Shown here piece by piece: positions 57,188-64,000 of a DNA stretch of 64,000 nucleotides (the stretch's first letter is position 1; each line of letters opens with the position of its first letter). The position numbers and the translations under genes are program-made. The stretch is taken from positions 186,001 to 250,000 of the forward strand of contig NZ_FTMQ01000002.1 in assembly GCF_900156055.1 (NCBI RefSeq), read 5' to 3'. The DNA is from Rhizobium sp. RU33A (lineage in GTDB: Bacteria > Pseudomonadota > Alphaproteobacteria > Rhizobiales > Rhizobiaceae). The notes under the pieces are model-generated. The model was not told where the DNA came from, made no database searches, and saw only the letters and a list, made by a program, of their open reading frames with translations.

Positions 57188-57215
57188 AAGGCTGGCGGCG
57201 ACGCCAGCCTTTTTT
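57188..57215 (+). terminator. rho-independent terminator of tctCBA
   Basis: AAGGCTGGCG-GCGA-CGCCAGCCTT has a 10-bp stem and is followed by five T residues. Its end reaches the stop codon of the convergent binding-protein gene. Confidence 0.92.
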
Positions 57216-58317
57216 ATTGCTGGGGTACACCGGGCGCGAAGAGCGAGCTCCAGTTGCGGATGAACTCTTCGCGTGTTGCGCGATCCTGGGCGGCAAGCAG
57301 GGCCGGGCCAACACGGATCGGTCTGCCGATGCCGGATTCGATCAGCGAGATCGGACCGTCCACGCCCGGGGGCAGGGGGGCGTTTTCCGCAAAGTAGAAG
57401 GCTTTCTCCCGCGCCACCTTCTGGCCGCGCTCGGAAACCAGATAGTCGACGAAGCGGGCGGCGAGATCCGGCTGTGGCGAATGCGTCGGGATCATTGCGC
57501 CGCGGGTCAGGATCAGTGTGTAGTCGCGGGGTACGACAACGCGCATGTCATTGTTGCGCAGATAGCGCGCATAGGCATAGGAGCCGAGGATATTGTAGGC
57601 GATCTTCAGCCTGCCTTCCTCGATCAGATCGAGCACTTCCTTGTTACAGCAACTCGTCACCACCTGGGCGCGGCTGAAGCTCTCCAAGAGGCGGCCATAA
57701 CTCGTCGGTGCCTGCTGGGCATCGTGGAAGGCGAGGAGATAGCCGACGCCCGACAGCTGAACATTGTAGGTGCCGATCCGGGTCCAGTATTCGTCCGGTT
57801 TGCGGCGCAAGAGTTCGGCGATCTCGACATGGGAGCGCGGCACGTCTTCCGGTGGCACCTGGGAGGCGTCATAGACGATGACGGCGGGCTCGAAGGCAAA
57901 GCCGAAGATTTCGTCGCGCCAGTTGGCCCAAGCCGATACACGCTCTGTTTCCTCCGACTGGTGGGACCTGGCGCAGCCGTCATTGGCGAGCTTGACGAGA
58001 TGGTCGACCGACGAGGAAATCCAGAGGTCGCCGTGACTCGTCTGCTGGCGACAGGCCAGTTCTGCCTCGCGGAAGAGATCGTTGCTGACATAGTCGTTGA
58101 ATTCGACGGTCACATCGCGCGCCGTTTCCTGGAAGTCCCGGATCAGCGGTGCAATGACGTCGGCGTCTGTCACCCCGTTGATCACAAGTCTTGTCCGCTC
58201 CTGTCCAGGTGCGGGGAAGACAGAGCGCTCACCCTCAAGAGCGAGAGCCGAGGTCGAGGCCAGGGCCGCCGCTACAAAGCCCGACACCACGGCGCGGAAC
58301 ATCGTCGACAGGTTCAT
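57214..58317 (-). CDS. periplasmic substrate-binding protein linked to the tctDE two-component system
   Basis: 367 residues with a signal peptide (cleavage near SALALEG, residue about 27). The mature protein has the Fe(3+)/2-aminoethylphosphonate-type ABC binding-protein fold (TRLVINGVTDADVIAPLI, and late LAARFVDYLVSERGQK). No permease or ATPase genes are nearby; instead it is the last gene after tctD-tctE with an ATGA-like overlap. It may present a ligand to the TctE sensor, as PgtC does for the Pgt system. Confidence 0.85.
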   Translation of the reverse strand: MNLSTMFRAVVSGFVAAALASTSALALEGERSVFPAPGQERTRLVINGVTDADVIAPLIRDFQETARDVTVEFNDYVSNDLFREAELACRQQTSHGDLWISSSVDHLVKLANDGCARSHQSEETERVSAWANWRDEIFGFAFEPAVIVYDASQVPPEDVPRSHVEIAELLRRKPDEYWTRIGTYNVQLSGVGYLLAFHDAQQAPTSYGRLLESFSRAQVVTSCCNKEVLDLIEEGRLKIAYNILGSYAYARYLRNNDMRVVVPRDYTLILTRGAMIPTHSPQPDLAARFVDYLVSERGQKVAREKAFYFAENAPLPPGVDGPISLIESGIGRPIRVGPALLAAQDRATREEFIRNWSSLFAPGVPQQ

Positions 58318-59708
58318 GCGTTTGGCCTCGCATCGATCAGGGGAAGTTCAAGAAAGGTGGTGAAGCCTGTCCCGGGTGTCCGTTCGCGGAAGGCCAGCGC
58401 ACCGTTCAGCGTTGTGGCCACCTCAGAGGCGATGGCGAAGCCGAGGCCGGAGCTGCCTTCGCCTGACTTTGACGAGACGAAGCGTCGGGTCACTTGCGCC
58501 CAGTCCTGCGCCGGGATGCCGGGGCCATCATCTTCAACCTCGACCAGAACGAAATCGCCGCGCCGGATCACGCGCACCGCAAGGCTCGACACCACACCAT
58601 GGCGCAGCGAGTTGTCGATGACGTTGACGATCGCTTCGCGCAGGCTCAAGCCATCTCCGAGCACCATCAGCGGCTCCGGCGGCGCCTCGAAGGAGACGAC
58701 GATGTCAGGGTCGATGGTGATCGGGACGGCGGCGCGGAAGGCTTTACGCGCGACATCGACGACGTCGATCGGCGAGAGTTGCACGGAATCGAAACGGTGG
58801 ATGACCATGGCATGGTTGAGCAATTGCGTGGTGAAGCGCGCAAGCTCCGATGCCCGGTTCTTCACCCGGTCGAGGTGACGGCGGTCGTTCTCCGAAAGCG
58901 CTTCTTCGTTGATCAGGCTGACCTGGGCCGATAATGCCGTCAGGGGGGTGCGGATCTGATGGGCGCTGTCGGCGATGAAGCGCTGCAAGAGCTGCAATCG
59001 ATCATCCAGTCGGCCCATGAAGTGGTTGATGGATTCCACGAAGGGGGAGAGCTCGCGAGGCACGTCGACGGCGAGCGGTGTCAGGTCCTGGCTGTCGCGG
59101 CGGCGAAGCGTGTCGCCGAGTGCATCGAGCGGCCGTAGCGAATAACGCACGGCAAGAATTGTCCCTCCGAGCGCAAGCAGGCTCATGACCCCGACCAGCG
59201 CTAGGGCACGGGTCGTCAATTCGGTCGTCAGTTCCTGGCGGGCCTCGATGGTCTGGGCGATCAGGACCTTGGCCCAACCACCGAGCAAGGGATCGGCAAT
59301 CGCGCGGCTCGCTGCCACCATGCGCACCGGCTGATCGCGGAAGCGTGAGGTCTGGAACAGAGTGTCGGTGCGGGCATTGGCGGTGTCGGTCGGAAACTCA
59401 AGGTCTTCGTAACCGGTCAGTGTCGAGGCGTCGGGCGCCATGACGCGGTAGAAGATTTTGTCTCTCGGTGCGAGGCCGAGCAGTTCAAAGGCGCTCGGCG
59501 GCAGGTCGACCGTGATGCGGCCCTCTTCGACCACCAGGCTGTCGAGGATCTGGATCGCCGCGCCCTGCAAGAGCCGGTCATAGGCCTCGTCGGCGGCTGC
59601 ACGGGCATATAGCCACGCCGCTGTCATCAGCATCGCTGCGCCCCCCGCAAGCACCACGGCGACGCGGATTACGAGGCGAGCAAAGAGGGAGCGCCTAGTC
59701 CTCTGCAT
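58314..59708 (-). CDS. tctE: TctE-like sensor histidine kinase
   Basis: 464 residues. A membrane helix at about residues 12-34, a periplasmic 2CSK-N-type domain (DKIFYRVMAPD), a second helix (about 162-182), HAMP, HisKA with the histidine in SAHQIRTPL and an ATPase ending GLGFAIASEVATTL. The start overlaps the tctD end by 14 bases; earlier in-frame codons lie inside tctD. In Salmonella TctE senses tricarboxylates and controls tctCBA. Confidence 0.9.
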   Translation of the reverse strand: MQRTRRSLFARLVIRVAVVLAGGAAMLMTAAWLYARAAADEAYDRLLQGAAIQILDSLVVEEGRITVDLPPSAFELLGLAPRDKIFYRVMAPDASTLTGYEDLEFPTDTANARTDTLFQTSRFRDQPVRMVAASRAIADPLLGGWAKVLIAQTIEARQELTTELTTRALALVGVMSLLALGGTILAVRYSLRPLDALGDTLRRRDSQDLTPLAVDVPRELSPFVESINHFMGRLDDRLQLLQRFIADSAHQIRTPLTALSAQVSLINEEALSENDRRHLDRVKNRASELARFTTQLLNHAMVIHRFDSVQLSPIDVVDVARKAFRAAVPITIDPDIVVSFEAPPEPLMVLGDGLSLREAIVNVIDNSLRHGVVSSLAVRVIRRGDFVLVEVEDDGPGIPAQDWAQVTRRFVSSKSGEGSSGLGFAIASEVATTLNGALAFRERTPGTGFTTFLELPLIDARPNA

Positions 59709-60372
59709 CTGACACCAACTGATAACCCACGCCACGCACGGTCACGATGCGAGCCTTCGCCCCTTCCAGCTTCTTTCTCAGGCGTCCGACATAGAGTTCT
59801 ATTGCATTCGGCCCTGCCGGTTCGTCGAAGCCGAAGAGCTGGTCGAGCAATTGATCCTTGCTGAAGACGCGTCCCGGACGGCTTGCCAGGATTTCGAGCA
59901 GGGTCATTTCGCGGCGCTTCAGTTGAACCTCGCGGTTGCCGACCTTGACCGTCCGCTGGGTGCGGTCGAGCAGCACATCACCGCAGGCAATCACGTTGGT
60001 TGCCTCGCCACCGGCGTGTCGTCGCAGCAGCACACGGGCGCGGGCTTCGAGTTCCCGGAAGTCGAAGGGTTTCACCAGGTAATCATCCGCCCCAAGGTCG
60101 AGTGCGCCGACGCGATCGTCGATTTCCGAACGGGCCGTCAACACGAGGACAGGCACGGTCGAGCCCTGGTCGCGCATTCGCTTCAGGATCGAGAAGCCGT
60201 CCATGCCCGGCAGCATGACATCCAGGATCACCAGATCATATTCGGTAAAATCGAGGATCTCGGAAGCCGCACGGCCGTTTGTCTCCCAATCGACCGTGTG
60301 GCCGATGGTTTCAAAGCGGCGAGAGATGGCCTCTCCGACGTCGAGCGTGTCTTCCACGAGCAGAATGCGCAT
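59695..60372 (-). CDS. tctD: TctD-like OmpR-family response regulator
   Basis: 225 residues: receiver (phospho-acceptor Asp in VILDVMLPGMDG, lysine in LVKPFD) and an OmpR-type winged helix (IVTVRGVGYQL). Pairs with TctE. The ATG giving MRILLVEDT is the standard start; an extra 16 codons upstream are open but off-family. Its likely target is the convergent tctCBA operon, on the other side of tctE and the binding-protein gene. Confidence 0.92.
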   Translation of the reverse strand: MRILLVEDTLDVGEAISRRFETIGHTVDWETNGRAASEILDFTEYDLVILDVMLPGMDGFSILKRMRDQGSTVPVLVLTARSEIDDRVGALDLGADDYLVKPFDFRELEARARVLLRRHAGGEATNVIACGDVLLDRTQRTVKVGNREVQLKRREMTLLEILASRPGRVFSKDQLLDQLFGFDEPAGPNAIELYVGRLRKKLEGAKARIVTVRGVGYQLVSDAED

Positions 60373-60480
60373 GGACGGACGCTCGCATGTCTGACTGCTG
60401 CGATCAAGGTGAGCCAGCACGTCCGTCGACCTTGGGGAAGCGAACTGAGCGGGTGCCCATTCGCCTGCCTGGGCCGCGTC

Positions 60481-60699
60481 TCAGGCCTGGGCGTCCATGG
60501 ATGCCATCGCGTCTGTAGACGGCGATTTCATGGCTTCGATCAGCGATGCCATGATCGCAGTCCGAAGCGCGTAGGTATTTGCTGTGGTCTTCTTGTGATC
60601 CAGTCTCTGCGCCGCAACGACCAGATTTGCGCCCTGCTGCATGACGATCTGTTGAGCCCGGACCATCGCCCAGGTCTCGATATCGGTCTGTTCCCTCAT
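60481..60699 (-). CDS. small protein of unknown function upstream of tctD
   Basis: 72 residues, soluble, rich in alanine and methionine; helical throughout (ETWAMVRAQQIVMQQGANLV). GGGGA precedes the ATG at 7 bases. It lies 108 bp before tctD on the same strand and has coding-like base composition. I do not recognise it. Confidence 0.5.
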   Translation of the reverse strand: MREQTDIETWAMVRAQQIVMQQGANLVVAAQRLDHKKTTANTYALRTAIMASLIEAMKSPSTDAMASMDAQA

Positions 60700-60919
60700 G
60701 TCCGCATCCCCAGCTAAGTCATTTAGCTCGTGAGGCTTTCTCGAATCAGCCTCGTGTTCGAGGATATTCGATTATCTCGATTCGTTAAATCAGCAATCCA
60801 AAAAAGGTCATGAATAACGGAGCAAGACGGTTGCTTCCTCGGAAACTGGTTGCGTAGCAGCTTTCAAGCTTCCTTAAGACGGTTGTGTTTTTGTTGAGAA
60901 GCATAAATTAGGAGCCGCG
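60700..60919. promoter_or_regulatory. divergent intergenic region before the EAL gene
   Basis: 220 bp, AT-rich. It holds a 10-bp direct repeat AAGACGGTTG (60824-60833 and 60876-60885) and an inverted repeat GAGGCT-N10-AGCCTC (60732-60753). They are candidate operators for the EAL gene or the small leftward gene; no matching regulator is known. Confidence 0.4.
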
Positions 60920-61666
60920 ATGACCTGCCAGGGTTGCAAAAATGGAACCGCCTTCGAGTCGCGATTTTCGATGGCATTTCAGCCGATCATCGACACCCGG
61001 CGTCGTGAAGTTTTCGCCCATGAGGCACTCGTTCGTGGCCTTGATGGCAGCGGTGCCGTATCGGTGCTCTCGCTGGTCGATCCCGACAATCGTTACGCAT
61101 TCGACCAGCAATGCCGGGTACGCGCGATCGAATTGGCCGCGAGCCTCTTTCCTCGGAACCGGATGCCGCACCTGTCGATCAATTTCATGCCGAATGCCGT
61201 GTACGAGCCACGTGCCTGCATTCGCCAGACGCTCGAGACCGCACGGCGGACGGACTTTCCTCTCGACCGCATAATTTTCGAGTTTACCGAGGTTGAGAAA
61301 CTCGACACGGCGCATCTCCTCAATATCCTGAGAAGCTATCGCGAGATCGGCTTCAAGACGGCCATCGATGATTTTGGTGCCGGCTATTCCGGCCTCAACC
61401 TTCTGACCCGATTCCAGCCCGATCTGGTGAAGCTCGACATGGATCTTATCCGCGGCATCGACACCGATAGCGTGAAGCAGATCGTTGTCAGCCGTACCCT
61501 CGACATGCTGCGAGAACTTGGCGTTACCGCTGTCTGTGAGGGTGTGGAGACGGCGGGCGAACTTCAGATGTTGACGGATCTCGGCGTGGATCTGATCCAG
61601 GGCTATTATATTGCTCGGCCGACCTTCGAGGGCCTCAGCCCTGTTCCGACTGCGCTCGCGGCCTGA
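60920..61666 (+). CDS. stand-alone EAL-domain c-di-GMP phosphodiesterase with N-terminal CxxC
   Basis: 248 residues, essentially one EAL domain. The catalytic set is complete: HEALVRG, SINFMPN, FEFTE, DDFGAGYSG, KLDMD, CEGVET and IQGYY. The N-terminus begins MTCQGCKNG, a CxxC pair ahead of the domain that could bind metal or respond to redox. No GGDEF or sensor domain. AGGAG precedes the ATG. Single gene, convergent with groEL. Confidence 0.88.
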   Translation: MTCQGCKNGTAFESRFSMAFQPIIDTRRREVFAHEALVRGLDGSGAVSVLSLVDPDNRYAFDQQCRVRAIELAASLFPRNRMPHLSINFMPNAVYEPRACIRQTLETARRTDFPLDRIIFEFTEVEKLDTAHLLNILRSYREIGFKTAIDDFGAGYSGLNLLTRFQPDLVKLDMDLIRGIDTDSVKQIVVSRTLDMLRELGVTAVCEGVETAGELQMLTDLGVDLIQGYYIARPTFEGLSPVPTALAA

Positions 61667-61688
61667 GCATTCTCGTCGTAAATGGAAA

Positions 61689-61714
61689 AAGGGCCGCCCT
61701 CTGGAGCGGCCCTT
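61689..61714. terminator. bidirectional terminator between the EAL gene and groEL
   Basis: AAGGGCCGC and GCGGCCCTT form a 9-bp stem with an 8-base loop between convergent genes. Leftwards it ends in TTTTTCC, a good U-tract for groESL; rightwards it runs into CCTTCCTCG. Confidence 0.88.
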
Positions 61715-61738
61715 CCTCGTTCAGAGATCTTCGACAGC

Positions 61739-63367
<1,629 letters not shown>

Positions 63368-63401
63368 TCACTCCTCAAAGGCAAATGATGACTGATGGTT
63401 C

Positions 63402-63716
63402 TCAGGCGGCTTTCTTTTCGGCGGCTTGGGCTTCGATCACGCCCATGATGTCGGCTTCCTTCATGATCAGCAGCTCTTCGCCGTCGATCTTGATGTCGGT
63501 GCCGGACCACTTGCCGAAGAGGATGCGATCACCGACCTTGACGTCGAGGGCGACGATCTGGCCCTGATCGTTGCGCGCGCCGGGACCGACGGCGATGACT
63601 TCGCCTTCCTGCGGCTTTTCCTTGGCGGTGTCGGGGATGATGATGCCGCCCTTGGTCTTTTCCTCGGACGAAACGCGGCGGACGACGATGCGGTCGTGCA
63701 GCGGACGGAACTTCAT
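63402..63716 (-). CDS. groS: 10 kDa co-chaperonin GroES
   Basis: 104 residues. Starts [14 protein letters not shown], with the mobile-loop region [19 protein letters not shown] that contacts GroEL. GGAGG 5 bases before the ATG decides the start. First gene of the operon, downstream of a CIRCE-like dyad. Confidence 0.97.
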   Translation of the reverse strand: MKFRPLHDRIVVRRVSSEEKTKGGIIIPDTAKEKPQEGEVIAVGPGARNDQGQIVALDVKVGDRILFGKWSGTDIKIDGEELLIMKEADIMGVIEAQAAEKKAA

Positions 63717-63862
63717 GTTTTCCTCCTGGACAAACAAAATGGAACGTCCCCAAAGGCCGGACCGGATAAGGTCCGGACGGGTTGCCGGACCCTTTCATGG
63801 CATCCGGCGCGCGATGATTTGGTTTTTCCGATTTTATCTTTCAAGAGGATCGCGCGAAAAAA

Positions 63863-63889
63863 TCAGCACTCTCGGCTGTCTGCTGCTAA
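63863..63889 (-). promoter_or_regulatory. CIRCE-like HrcA operator upstream of groES, one half degenerate
   Basis: Read towards groES, TTAGCAGCA-N9-GAGTGCTGA aligns with the CIRCE consensus TTAGCACTC-N9-GAGTGCTAA at exact spacing. The groES-proximal half has one mismatch and the distal half three (GCA for CTC). HrcA normally represses groESL here. Two TTGACA hexamers (minus strand, 63926-63931 and 63944-63949) lie upstream, but no fitting -10 is obvious. Confidence 0.72.
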
Positions 63890-63983
63890 CATAATGATTT
63901 TACTGTGTAATATGTGAAGCCCTCTTGTCAAAACGTGAGTTTTTGTCAAACTTTTTCTCGTCAGTGACCACGAGGGAAACCGC

Positions 63984-64000
63984 ATGAAATCTTCTGATCA
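63984..64000 (+). CDS. start of a gene running off the window
   Basis: An ATG after GAGGGA (about 6 bases) opens MKSSD and continues past the end. It is divergent from groES. Too short to identify. Confidence 0.3.

Noticed and set aside
57091..58878. 595-codon plus-strand frame opposite the binding-protein and tctE genes
   Set aside because: Antisense to two genes with clear motifs and overlapping starts.

Overview
The window looks like the chromosome of an alphaproteobacterium of the Rhizobiales, near Rhizobium/Agrobacterium. The evidence is high GC with strong third-position GC bias, a beta-ketoadipate locus in the order pcaQ <> pcaDCHGB with pcaIJF and an IclR-type pcaR beside it, tripartite tricarboxylate (TTT) and CUT1 sugar transporters, and a groESL operon with a CIRCE-like element. 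Coding density is very high. I found no insertion sequences, phage genes, tRNAs, rRNAs or CRISPR array.

Region 1 (1-18,937) is an amino-sugar and peptide scavenging locus. A SIS-domain sugar-phosphate isomerase/deaminase and a HutC-type GntR regulator face a Gfo/Idh dehydrogenase plus a complete CUT1 sugar ABC transporter that ends in a strong terminator. Then come a GFA-family gene broken by an amber codon and a leftward set (zinc/PLP D-amino-acid dehydratase-like enzyme, M81 peptidase, small NTF2-like protein). A rightward set follows: RidA, RpiR regulator, SDR, GH20 hexosaminidase, a second M81 peptidase, MFS exporter and CutC.

Region 2 (18,941-21,725) holds a membrane GGDEF-EAL protein and a secreted HExxH (DUF922-type) protein. 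Region 3 (21,765-29,969) is the protocatechuate branch of the beta-ketoadipate pathway, with visible PcaR- and PcaQ-type binding sites. Region 4 (29,970-32,326) is an ECF sigma factor with a 64-residue zinc-binding anti-sigma candidate, next to a DUF3429 membrane protein and an FAD oxidoreductase.

Region 5 (32,372-37,395) is a LysR regulator divergent from dabB-dabA, a two-gene inorganic-carbon accumulation system, with a perfect dyad at the lysR start. Region 6 (37,447-47,770) is a pectin-oligomer locus: GH105, GH28, a TogMNAB-like ABC transporter and a GH4 enzyme on one strand, with an AraC regulator and kduI divergent. None of the hydrolases has a signal peptide, so breakdown is probably cytoplasmic after import.

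Region 7 (48,034-60,699) starts with a chemoreceptor, then a DctB/DctD-like two-component pair whose regulator has GAFPGA instead of GAFTGA. A tctCBA transporter follows, then a leftward tctDE two-component system with its own periplasmic binding protein and a small unknown gene. Region 8 (60,920-64,000) has a stand-alone EAL phosphodiesterase, groEL-groES with a degenerate CIRCE, and the first codons of a divergent gene.
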